64,000 nt of DNA, taken from assembly GCF_900142575.1 (NCBI RefSeq), contig NZ_FRBI01000010.1:62001-126000 (forward strand), written 5' to 3'. Below are positions 48,948-56,628 of this stretch, piece after piece; the first letter of the stretch is position 1; the number at the start of each line of letters is the position of its first letter. Made by a program: the position numbers and the translations under genes. The DNA is from Actinacidiphila paucisporea. Its GTDB lineage: Bacteria; Actinomycetota; Actinomycetes; Streptomycetales; Streptomycetaceae. The notes under the pieces are model-generated. The model searched no databases. It had not been told where the DNA came from and worked only from the letters and a program-made list of their open reading frames with translations.

Positions 48948-50573
48948 GTGGACGACACCCTGCACACCGGCCAGGACGCCGAGACGCCGGGCGGCCTGCC
49001 CGAGCTGACCGCGCTGCCGATCACCGCGGTCACCCTCATGGAGGACCGCGCCCAGGTCGAGCGCGCCGGCGGCGTGAGCCTCACCGCGGGGGTGACCCGG
49101 CTGCGGGTCGGCCCGGTCACCCCGCTGACCGCGGACCGCTCGCTGCGTGCCGACTTCCCCGCGGACAGCGGCGCCCGGGTGGTCGACGCGCGCGTCGTCC
49201 GCACGTACACCCCCACCCCGCCCCGCGAACCCGGCCGGGACGCCTCCGGGCTGCGCCGCGAAGTGCACGAGCTGGAGCAGGAGTCGGCCGACGCCGAACT
49301 GCTGCGGCAGCGGCTGGAGAGCGCGCTGGCGGTGATCGGGCAGGCCAGGACCGATCTGCACCGCGACATCGTGCAGGGCGCGGGCGGCGGCGACGCCGAC
49401 CCCGAGCGCTGGGCCGACCGGCTGGACCGGGTCGAGCAGGAGGCGGAGCCGCGCATCGGCGAACTCCACAAGCTGCGCCGCCGGCTGCACGACCTCGCCG
49501 AGGAGCTGGGCGAGGCGCGGCAGGCGCTGGCGGCGGTGGAGACCGAGCCGCAGCAACTGACCGCCTATCTCGACGTGGTGGTCGAGGCCGAGCGGGACGC
49601 CACGGCCGAGCTGCGGGTGACGGGCCTCGTGCCGTGCGCGCTGTGGCGGCCCGCCTACCGGGCGACGCTGGCCGCCGACCGGAAGTCGGTGCGGGTGGAG
49701 ACCGACGCCTTCGTGTGGCAGGAGACCGGCGAGGACTGGACCGGGGTGCGGCTGACGCTGTCCACCGCCCGCCCGACGCTGGCCGCGAGCCCGCCGGTGC
49801 TGGCCGACGACGTCCTGACGCTGCGGGAGCGCTCGGTGGAGGAGCGGCGCGCGGTCGAGGTGAACCTCCGCGAGGAGGAGATCCGTCACGCCGCCGACGC
49901 GTCCCCGGCCGCGTCCGCCACCCTGCCCGGGCTGCACGACGGCGGCGACGTCCGCGTGCTGGCCGCCCCGCACCCCGTCAGCGTGCCGTCCGACCACCGC
50001 CCGCACCGGGTGCACGTGACGTCCTTCACCGCCCCCTGCACCGTCGAGAACACCTGCGCCCCCGAACTGTCCCCGCTGGTGGTCACCACCGCCCGCCTCA
50101 CCAACACCTCGGGCCATGTGCTGCTCGCCGGACCGGTCGACCTGGTCCGCGGCAGCGGTTTCGTCGGCCGCGGGAAGCTCGACTTCGCGGGCGCGGGAGA
50201 GGACTTCGAGGTCCCCTTCGGCAGCGAGGACACCTTCCGGGTCGTCCGCCACACCGAGGAGAGCCGCGACACCACGGGCCTGGCGGCCATCAACCAGCGC
50301 ACCGTCCTGTCCCGCAAGGTGCGCCTGTTCGTCTCCCGCCTGGACGCCCGGCCCGGCGACCCCGAGCACGAGATCACCGTGCGCGAACGCGTCCCGGTCT
50401 CCGAGGTCTCCGCCGTCGAGGTCGACCTCCGCACCGCCGACTGCCAGCCCCCGCCGGACAGCCTCGACGCCGAGGGCATCGCCCGCTACACCCTTCGCCT
50501 GCCCCCGGGCGCCCACCGCGAGATCACCCTGGCCTACGACATCACCGCCGCCGCCTCCGTGACCGGCCTCTAG
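48948..50573 (+). CDS. MuiA-type DUF4139 protein, second of a pair
   Basis: A 541-aa paralogue of the preceding protein: ALPITAVTLMEDRAQVERAG opens the DUF4140-like part, followed by coiled coil (VHELEQESADAELLRQRLES) and DUF4139 (LWRPAYRATLAADRKSVRVE, TGEDWTGVRLTLSTARPTLA, EITVRERVPVSEVSAVEVDL). It lacks the Pro/Ala-rich linker. AGGAGGA lies just ahead of GTG 48948, only two bases after the first gene's stop. A heteromeric partnership with the first copy is likely. Confidence 0.87.
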   Translation: MDDTLHTGQDAETPGGLPELTALPITAVTLMEDRAQVERAGGVSLTAGVTRLRVGPVTPLTADRSLRADFPADSGARVVDARVVRTYTPTPPREPGRDASGLRREVHELEQESADAELLRQRLESALAVIGQARTDLHRDIVQGAGGGDADPERWADRLDRVEQEAEPRIGELHKLRRRLHDLAEELGEARQALAAVETEPQQLTAYLDVVVEAERDATAELRVTGLVPCALWRPAYRATLAADRKSVRVETDAFVWQETGEDWTGVRLTLSTARPTLAASPPVLADDVLTLRERSVEERRAVEVNLREEEIRHAADASPAASATLPGLHDGGDVRVLAAPHPVSVPSDHRPHRVHVTSFTAPCTVENTCAPELSPLVVTTARLTNTSGHVLLAGPVDLVRGSGFVGRGKLDFAGAGEDFEVPFGSEDTFRVVRHTEESRDTTGLAAINQRTVLSRKVRLFVSRLDARPGDPEHEITVRERVPVSEVSAVEVDLRTADCQPPPDSLDAEGIARYTLRLPPGAHREITLAYDITAAASVTGL

Positions 50574-50607
50574 GAGGGCTTGGTCAGGTGGACGGCCGCG
50601 CGGCCTC

Positions 50608-50991
50608 TCACTCCTCCCGTTCCGCGGCCTCCGCCGCTTCCGCGACCCGCTTGATGCGGGCCAGCCTGCGGTCCCAGTCGGCCGCCAGGGCGACCATCCA
50701 GCGGGCGGTCGCGTCCAGGGCCGCCGGGCGGACCTCGTACCGCACCTCGCGGCCCACGCGGCGGCCGCCGACCAGCCCGGCCGCGTCCAGCACGGCGAGG
50801 TGTTTGACCACCGCCTGGCGGGTGACGGGGAGCCGCTCGGCCAGTGTCGTGGCGGTCACCTCGCCCTGCGCGGCCAGCAGGTCGAGCAGATGGCGCCGCG
50901 TCGGGTCGGCGAGCGCGGCCAGCACCACGTCGACGCCTTCGGCATCCGAGGCGCCCTCGCCGGTCCCGGCGCCGCTTTCCCTGTCGGTCAC
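50608..50991 (-). CDS. ArsR-type winged-helix regulator
   Basis: A 127-aa regulator: VVLAALADPTRRHLLDLLAA and the HTH VTATTLAERLPVTRQAVVKH (residues about 46-65), then HLAVLDAAGLVGGRRVGREV as the wing. It lacks metal-binding Cys. GTG 50991 overlaps the SRPBCC stop (GTGA). Paired ArsR and SRPBCC genes are common in actinobacteria and probably sense small molecules through the SRPBCC partner. It likely binds the double dyad at 51467-51519. Confidence 0.9.
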   Translation of the reverse strand: MTDRESGAGTGEGASDAEGVDVVLAALADPTRRHLLDLLAAQGEVTATTLAERLPVTRQAVVKHLAVLDAAGLVGGRRVGREVRYEVRPAALDATARWMVALAADWDRRLARIKRVAEAAEAAEREE

Positions 50992-51434
50992 CCCGCCTGC
51001 TGTTCCGCGCGTGCCCGGAGGTCGTCTATGACCTGTGCCCAGCCGCCCGTGTTGTCCCGGTGGGCACCGCTGCGCAGCTCCTCCGAGCCGCTCAGCGCCG
51101 CGAACCCGCTCTCGACCACCCGCAGCCGCGTCCGGCTCCCCTCCGCGGTGAGGGTGAACTCCACCAGCGTGCTGTTGCCCTCCCCCGGCTCCTGCCCGGC
51201 GAAGGCGCTGGCCCAGCGGTAGGCCAGATACGTCGGCGGGTCGACCTTCTCGACCCGCACCGGGAATTCGCCGTACTCCGCGTGCTTGGCCACCACCAGC
51301 TCGCCCTCCCTGGCCACCGTCCCGGACACACTCCCCGCGTCCGCCGCCCAGAAACCCGGTTCGGCCACCAGCGACCAGACCCTTTCCACCGACGCCTCGA
51401 TCAGCGTCTCGCGCTCGATACGGTCCTCAGCCAT
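50988..51434 (-). CDS. SRPBCC (AHSA1/START-like) protein
   Basis: A 148-aa ligand-pocket protein: RETLIEASVERVWSLVAEPG, VRVEKVDPPTYLAYRWASAF, STLVEFTLTAEGSRTRLRVV, typical of AHSA1-type START domains. AAGGAG precedes ATG 51434. It is first in the two-gene operon with ArsR, and the double palindrome lies 33 bases upstream. Its ligand is unknown. Confidence 0.9.
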   Translation of the reverse strand: MAEDRIERETLIEASVERVWSLVAEPGFWAADAGSVSGTVAREGELVVAKHAEYGEFPVRVEKVDPPTYLAYRWASAFAGQEPGEGNSTLVEFTLTAEGSRTRLRVVESGFAALSGSEELRSGAHRDNTGGWAQVIDDLRARAEQQAG

Positions 51435-51466
51435 GGCAAGCTCCTTCGTCCGTCCACCCACGATCA

Positions 51467-51519
51467 GTGCAACTCCAGGGTTGCACGTCCCGCCCCGAGG
51501 TGCAACCCAGGAGTTGCAC
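51467..51519. promoter_or_regulatory. Twin GTGCAAC(N6)GTTGCAC operators
   Basis: gtgcaac/gttgcac dyads at 51467-51486 and 51500-51519 are near-identical and mutually inverted. They lie just upstream of the SRPBCC-ArsR operon, and about 70 bases upstream of the leader peptide on the other strand. Probable ArsR operators. Confidence 0.8.
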
Positions 51520-51587
51520 CATCACCCTTCCGGGGCGCGGCCGGGCGCGCATTGCCAGGGGTCCCGGCCTCGATTACCGTCTCCCTT

Positions 51588-51662
51588 GTGCATCAGGGAA
51601 TGAGGCTGGTCTGCCGCCTCCACGTCGACCTTCTGCGGTCGGCGAGCGCACTGTGTCCGTAG
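51588..51662 (+). CDS. Leader peptide of the HVDL type ahead of the SsuD-like gene
   Basis: Short peptide (M)HQGMRLVCRLHVDLLRSASA followed by LCP and TAG (51660-51662). The core RLHVDLLRSASALC matches the actinobacterial leader peptide family found upstream of sulfur-metabolism genes, thought to act by Cys-sensitive translation control. The start may be GTG 51588 or ATG 51600; neither has a clear ribosome site, and leaderless translation is possible. The 149 bases to the SsuD start hold no gene, only the expected leader region. Confidence 0.8.
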   Translation: MHQGMRLVCRLHVDLLRSASALCP

Positions 51663-51811
51663 GGCCGCCGGCGCCGTAGTACCGCCCGACGGTCGCTCGT
51701 CGTATCACCGCGCCGCCCCGGCGCGCGGGCACCTCCCGACACCTCCTCGGACATCCCTCCAGGGCGATCACCGGCAGCGCCCTGCTCTCTGCTGCGCAAC
51801 GGAGTCCCGGC

Positions 51812-52888
51812 ATGAGCCACGAACATCTCTGGTACATCCCCAACACCGTCGAGCCCGGCCATCGCGGCGACGACACGACCACCGGGTGGGGCACGCTCGA
51901 CTTCTCCACCGAGCTGGCCCTGGCCGCCGAGCGGCACGGGTGGGGCGGTGCGCTGCTCGGCACCGGATGGGGGCGGCCCGACACCTTCACCGTGGCGACC
52001 GCGCTGGCCGCCCGCACCACCACCTTCAAGCCGCTGGTGGCGATACGGCCCGGCTACTGGCAGCCCGCGCACTTCGCCAGCTCCGCCGCCACCCTCGACC
52101 AACTCAGCGGCGGGCGGCTGCTGATCAACATCGTCAGCGGCCTGGACAATGCGGCGGCCTACGGCGACGGGGAGGCCGACCCGGCCCGCCGCTACGACCG
52201 CACGCTCGAATTCCTCCAGCTCGTGCGGCGGTTGTGGACCGAGGAGAACGTCACCCACCGCGGCGACTTCTACGCCGTCGAAGGCTCGACGGTCAGCCCG
52301 CGGCCCTACGGCGCCGAGCAAGGCCGCACCCCGCGGCTCTACTTCGGCGGAGCCTCGGCGGCGGCCGAGAAGGTCTCGGCCGCGGAAGCCGACGTGCAGC
52401 TCTTCTGGGGTGAGCCGCTCGACGGCGTCGCCGAGCGGATCGACCGGCTCAGGACGCTCAGCGCGTCCCTCGAACGGGCCCACGCACCGCTGGAGTTCGG
52501 GCTGCGGATCACCACGCTGGTACGTGACACCACCGAGGAGGCCTGGCACGACGCCGAGGCGAAGGTCGCCTCGATGGCGGACCGCGCCGCCGACTCCACC
52601 ATCACCCGCCAGCGGCGGCAGGCGGTCGGCCAGCAGCGGCTGCACGACCTGGCCGAGCGCGGCGAGGTGCTCGATTCCTGCCTCTACACGACGCCGGGCA
52701 AGTTCGGCGGCGGCGGCGCGGGCACGACCTGGCTGGTCGGCTCCCCCGACGACGTGGCCGAGGCGCTGCGCGCGTACGGCAAGCTCGGCATCACGCACTT
52801 CGTGCTGTCCGACACCCCTTACCGGTCCGAGATCGCCCGCGTCGGCGACCAGTTGCTCAGCCGGCTGCGGGAGCGGAACCCGGTCTGA
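51812..52888 (+). CDS. ssuD: SsuD-like alkanesulfonate monooxygenase (LLM, FMN-dependent)
   Basis: A 358-aa luciferase-like monooxygenase. It has the SsuD-type features LLGTGWGRPDTFTVATALAA, KPLVAIRPGYWQPAHFASSA, LDQLSGGRLLINIVSGLDNA, EVEGSTVSPRPYG-like region and SPDDVAEALRAYGKLGITHF. SsuD uses FMNH2 to release sulfite from alkanesulfonates. GGAG (51801-51804) precedes ATG 51812. No reductase or transporter is adjacent. The sulfur-type leader peptide upstream fits induction on sulfur (cysteine) limitation. Substrate not certain, since related LLM enzymes attack other sulfur compounds. Confidence 0.85.
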   Translation: MSHEHLWYIPNTVEPGHRGDDTTTGWGTLDFSTELALAAERHGWGGALLGTGWGRPDTFTVATALAARTTTFKPLVAIRPGYWQPAHFASSAATLDQLSGGRLLINIVSGLDNAAAYGDGEADPARRYDRTLEFLQLVRRLWTEENVTHRGDFYAVEGSTVSPRPYGAEQGRTPRLYFGGASAAAEKVSAAEADVQLFWGEPLDGVAERIDRLRTLSASLERAHAPLEFGLRITTLVRDTTEEAWHDAEAKVASMADRAADSTITRQRRQAVGQQRLHDLAERGEVLDSCLYTTPGKFGGGGAGTTWLVGSPDDVAEALRAYGKLGITHFVLSDTPYRSEIARVGDQLLSRLRERNPV

Positions 52889-52925
52889 CGGGTCCCGCCC
52901 CCGGGGTGCGCGCCTACCGGGCCGG

Positions 52926-54137
52926 CTACCGCCAGTCGAAGCGGTAGGCCCGGTAGGAGTTCACCCCGGCCGGGAACTGGGCGTTGAAGAGCAGCTCGCC
53001 GCGGCGGCCGAACTCCGAGACGTACGGCAGCGAGCCCCACCCGACGACGGTGTGGCCGTCGCCCAGCGGCTGCGCATTGCCCTGCGACGACGCGACGAGC
53101 GTCGACGGCTGGGCTTCGGAGGCCACCAACGTGGCGGTACGCGTACGGGGGTTGATGCGTACGGTGGCCACCCGGCTGTACGGCAGCTCGGAGACCGCGC
53201 CGGAACCGGTGTTGGCGATGCCGGCGGACTCGTTGTCGAAGAAGCTGTAGAGGCCGCCGCCGAGCGGCTCCGGGTCGTGCTGCCAGGCGAAGATCGTGTC
53301 CTTGCTGTTCAGCACCTGCCCCGGCGCCGCCTTCAGCGCGAACGAGCCGGCCTTGCCGCCGACCTGCCACAGGATGCTTCCCGTGCGGTGCGAAACCTCG
53401 TACGCCGTCCAGGTGTTGCGCGCGTCGACCAGCAGGTTCCCGCCGGTGTCCAGCTTGACGGCGTTGACGTGGAACCAGTCCCACGGGGTGTCCGCCGAGG
53501 CCGGCAGCGGCTGCTCGCTCTGCGCGTACGGCACGTGGTCGGCACTGTTCCACTCGAAGAGCACCTTGCCGGTACGGATGTCGACCTCCTGCACGACCCC
53601 GTCGATCACCTTCTGGTCGGCGGCCCCGCCGATGGAACGCAGGTCCGCGGTCTTGACCGTGTACGCGAGGATCAGCGCGGTGTTGCGCGGTGTGATGAGG
53701 AATTCGTGGCCGTCGGCGGAGTAGCCGTTGCCCGCCCTGACCTCGGCGATCTTCTGGTAGTGGTCGTTGTAGACGACGTCGACCCCTTGGGCGGCCCCGC
53801 CCAGGCCGGTCCCCTCCCACCAGGTGAGGACCGGCTTGCCGTGGTAGGTCTGCTTGCGGAAGTCGGCGGCCGACTGCCCTGCGGGCAGCGCGTGCGACCA
53901 CACCGTCTCGCGCCCGTCCTGGCTGAGGATCTCCACCCCGCCGGCGTACTTCCCGGCCACGGCGTTGGGCGACACGAACAGGTCGCCGTGGGCGGTGCCG
54001 GGCTTGTCGGTGAGGACGGTGACCGGCGCGAGGGGAAGGCTGTCAGCCGGTGCGGGTGCCGCTGCCGCGACGGTGGCGGGGACGACCGCGGCGGCGGCCG
54101 CGGCCAGGGCGTATCGGGTCAGGGACTTCTTGCGCAT
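52926..54137 (-). CDS. Secreted arylsulfotransferase-type (ASST/DUF-type beta-propeller) protein
   Basis: A 403-aa exported protein with an RKK-containing signal (MRKKSLTRYALAAAAAAVVP) and a beta-propeller-like body. Motifs such as WWEGTGLGGAAQGVDVVYND, GYSADGHEFLITPRNTALIL, WDWFHVNAVKLDTGGNLLVD, IFAWQHDPEPLGGGLYSFFD match the Arylsulfotransferase_2 (ArsT-type) family. Activity would move sulfuryl groups between phenols. AAGGATC precedes ATG 54137. A sulfur-type leader peptide lies about 230 bases upstream on the same strand. No sulfate-ester gene is next to it. Confidence 0.83.
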   Translation of the reverse strand: MRKKSLTRYALAAAAAAVVPATVAAAAPAPADSLPLAPVTVLTDKPGTAHGDLFVSPNAVAGKYAGGVEILSQDGRETVWSHALPAGQSAADFRKQTYHGKPVLTWWEGTGLGGAAQGVDVVYNDHYQKIAEVRAGNGYSADGHEFLITPRNTALILAYTVKTADLRSIGGAADQKVIDGVVQEVDIRTGKVLFEWNSADHVPYAQSEQPLPASADTPWDWFHVNAVKLDTGGNLLVDARNTWTAYEVSHRTGSILWQVGGKAGSFALKAAPGQVLNSKDTIFAWQHDPEPLGGGLYSFFDNESAGIANTGSGAVSELPYSRVATVRINPRTRTATLVASEAQPSTLVASSQGNAQPLGDGHTVVGWGSLPYVSEFGRRGELLFNAQFPAGVNSYRAYRFDWR

Positions 54138-54363
54138 GGTGATCCTTCGGAAAGCAGGCAGCCGGAAGCCGGGCCTGGGCGACGGGGGTTCGCGAGCACG
54201 GCGGCACACCTCGGCGCCGCCCGTCGCGGGCGTACGAGGGCAGGCCGTGACCCGGCGTGGGCCGACGGAGAGAGGTGCCGCGGATCGATCAGGACGGACG
54301 TATCCGCTGTGGCGGCCGCGTCATGAGCGGCGGAACTCCCCTACGGGAGAGGTGGAGTGTGGC

Positions 54364-54447
54364 TCAGCAGGAGCAACAGGCGGCGGAACAGACACGCATG
54401 AGGTCGACATGACCGCGAGTCGTCAGAAGGAGCAGGGGCTGCCGCAT
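54364..54447 (-). CDS. Cys-rich leader peptide of the HVDL type ahead of the arylsulfotransferase
   Basis: A 27-aa peptide reading MRQPLLLLTTRGHVDLMRVC followed by SAACCSC and TGA. The core HVDLMRVCSA matches the actinobacterial leader family. Five Cys codons lie among the last eight, so ribosome stalling at low Cys-tRNA is plausible, as in poly-Cys attenuators. No other gene lies between it and the arylsulfotransferase start (54137). Confidence 0.85.
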   Translation of the reverse strand: MRQPLLLLTTRGHVDLMRVCSAACCSC

Positions 54448-54698
54448 GCCGAGGAAGCTAGCTGGATCCTGCACGCAACGTCAACGGCCGTCCGCATCCT
54501 GATCGCCCCCCTGCCCAGCACCCGAAACACCCCCGTACCAGGGCGGATACGGGGAAGCGTGCGCCGCCGGGGGCGGCGGGATGCGGGTCACCGGCCGCCC
54601 CCGCGGGCCGGGCCCGCCGCCCACCGGGCCGGGCCCGGGCCGCCCGGGACGGCCCGGCGCCGGACGCCGGGTCCTACCGCGGGTCCTGCGCGAGACGG

Positions 54699-55451
54699 TT
54701 AGGCGGCGCCGCCGTTCACGTACAGGGTTTGGCCGTTGGTCCAGCGGCCGGTGGGGCCGGACAGGAAGGCGACGGAGTCGGCGATGTCCGCCGGGGTGCC
54801 GAGGCGTTGCATCGGGTTGAGGTCGGCGATGCGGTCGACGAGGTCCTGGGGCTTGCCCTCCAGGAAGAGGGGGGTGGCGGTCGGGCCGGGGGCGACGGTG
54901 TTCACGGTGATGTCGCGGCCGCGCAGCTCGCGCGCCAGGATCAGGGTCATGGCCTCGACCGCGCCCTTGGAGGCGGCGTAGGCGGCGTAACCGGGCTGCT
55001 GGAGCCGGGTCACGGACGTCGAGAAGTTGATCAGGGCGCCGCCGGACCGCAGCCGGCGCGCGGCCAGTTGGGAGACGACGAAGGTGCCGCGGATGTTGAC
55101 CCGGTGCATACGGTCGAGGTCCGCGAGGTCCAGCTCGGCGACCGGGGCGAGCACCATGACGCCCGCGGTGTTGACGACGACGTCGACGCCGCCGAACTCC
55201 TGCTCGGCGCGGTCGAAGGCGGCGGCCATCTCCGTCTCGTCGGCGACGTCGGCCCGCAGTGCGATCGCCCGGCCGCCGCGTTCGGTGATGGCCGCGAGCG
55301 TCTCGTCGGCGCGCTGCCGGCCGCCGCTGTAGAGCAGGACGACGGCGTCGCCGTCGGCGGCCAGCCGCTCGGCCACCGCGCGGCCGATGCCGCCCGACGC
55401 ACCGGTGACCAGGGCGACTCTGTCGGCCTGCGTGGTCGGGGTGGTTGTCAT
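54699..55451 (-). CDS. Short-chain dehydrogenase/reductase
   Basis: A 250-aa classical SDR: TGASGGIGRAVAERLAADGD (cofactor motif near residues 14-33), NTAGVMVLAPVAEL, FSTSVTRLQQPGYAAYAASK (Ser-Tyr-Lys) and VNTVAPGPTATPLFLEGKPQ. GAGGAGGTCC sits just ahead of ATG 55451. It is divergent from a TetR gene with a shared dyad. Substrate unknown. Confidence 0.92.
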   Translation of the reverse strand: MTTTPTTQADRVALVTGASGGIGRAVAERLAADGDAVVLLYSGGRQRADETLAAITERGGRAIALRADVADETEMAAAFDRAEQEFGGVDVVVNTAGVMVLAPVAELDLADLDRMHRVNIRGTFVVSQLAARRLRSGGALINFSTSVTRLQQPGYAAYAASKGAVEAMTLILARELRGRDITVNTVAPGPTATPLFLEGKPQDLVDRIADLNPMQRLGTPADIADSVAFLSGPTGRWTNGQTLYVNGGAA

Positions 55452-55478
55452 GGCGGGACCTCCTCGCGAAAGCACTAT

Positions 55479-55527
55479 GTGGACGATCCGTCCACATCTA
55501 TGAATGTAGACTGATCGTCCATATAAT
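55479..55527. promoter_or_regulatory. TetR-type dyads and TATAAT box between SDR and TetR genes
   Basis: gtggac/gtccac (55479-55495) is a perfect dyad and atcgtcca (55514-55521) inversely repeats its tggacgat. tataat at 55522-55527 is a perfect -10, probably for the TetR gene. Both genes are likely repressed here. Confidence 0.75.
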
Positions 55528-55576
55528 GCAAACAGCCGGGCCCCACCAGGGCCCCCAGGGCCGGAAGGAGCACGCG

Positions 55577-56173
55577 ATGACCGTGGAACCCGCCGCCGCA
55601 CGCCCCGGGCGGGGCCGCCGCCCGGCCGCCGAGGTCCGCGCGGCCGTCCTCGCCGCGGCCGGCGCGATGCTGCTGGAGAACGGCCTGCGCGACATCACCT
55701 TCGAGAAGGTCGCGACCCGGGCCGGGGCCAGCAAGATGACCCTCTACAAGTGGTGGCCCTCGCCGGGAGCGCTCGCCTTCGACGCCTACTTCGCCGCGAC
55801 CGAGCAGACCCTCGCCTTCGACGACACCGGCGACCTCGAAGCCGACCTGACCCGCCAGTTGCACGCCTTCGTCGGCTTCCTCACCTCTCGCGAGCACGGC
55901 CCGGTGGTCGCCGAACTCGTCGGCGCCGCCCAGTCCGACCCCGACCTCGCCGCCGCCTTCGCCGAGCGCTACACCCTGCCCCGCCGCGCCCTGGCGGTGA
56001 CCCGGCTGCGCACCGCCCGCGACGCCGGCCAGCTCCGCCCCGACGTGGACCTGGAGAGCGTGGTCGACCAGCTCTGGGGCGCCTGCTACCACCGCCTGCT
56101 GCTGCCCGCGTGCCCGCTCGACACGGACTTCGCCGACACGCTCGTGCGCAATCTGCTCGCCGGCATCCGCTGA
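55577..56173 (+). CDS. TetR-family regulator
   Basis: A 198-aa regulator: AAGAMLLENGLRDITFEKVA, GASKMTLYKWWPSPGALAFD (HTH), with a ligand domain VVDQLWGACYHRLLLPACPL. GGAAGGAG precedes ATG 55577. The divergent SDR is the expected target. The ligand is unknown. Confidence 0.92.
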   Translation: MTVEPAAARPGRGRRPAAEVRAAVLAAAGAMLLENGLRDITFEKVATRAGASKMTLYKWWPSPGALAFDAYFAATEQTLAFDDTGDLEADLTRQLHAFVGFLTSREHGPVVAELVGAAQSDPDLAAAFAERYTLPRRALAVTRLRTARDAGQLRPDVDLESVVDQLWGACYHRLLLPACPLDTDFADTLVRNLLAGIR

Positions 56174-56275
56174 GCCGAGACCACCTCCGTCACCACCTTG
56201 ACAGGTGACGCACGTGGTGGGAATCTGAGCGCAGGCGCCGCGACGCGCCAACCCAGCACAGAGCGGAGAGCGACG

Positions 56276-56470
56276 ATGGAGACCATCAGCGTCAGCACCG
56301 GGGACACCGCGGCGGCAGCGCGCCACGCCCGCTTCGGCACCCTGCCCGCGCGTATCCCCTTCGCATCCATGGTCGAAGAGCAGGCCTCCGCCCCGAAGCC
56401 GACCGACGACTACGCCCCCGAGCGCTCCTTCATCTCGTACTCCTGCCTGGCCCTCGACCTGGGCCTTTGA
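56276..56470 (+). CDS. 64-aa peptide, unknown (possible RiPP precursor)
   Basis: METISVSTGDTAAAARHARF, GTLPARIPFASM, VEEQASAPKPTDDYAPERSF and ISYSCLALDLGL. GGAGAG precedes ATG 56276. The two-part look (polar leader-like start, hydrophobic end with Ser, Tyr, Cys) is like some modified-peptide precursors, but no modifying enzyme is nearby. It lies ahead of the unknown/MoxR/VWA genes. Low-evidence functional guess. Confidence 0.5.
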   Translation: METISVSTGDTAAAARHARFGTLPARIPFASMVEEQASAPKPTDDYAPERSFISYSCLALDLGL

Positions 56471-56628
56471 GCCCCGGTCCGGCGTGGCGGCACGGTCGGA
56501 GCCGGGCCCGGACGGCGTCGAGCTGACGCGGGAAGGGCCTGGCAGTCCGCCGCGGTCGGCGCTACGCTTTCGGCGATGACTTCCTCTCTCAGTAGATTGG
56601 GGGACCCGTCCGCGCAAGGTGAGTGCTG

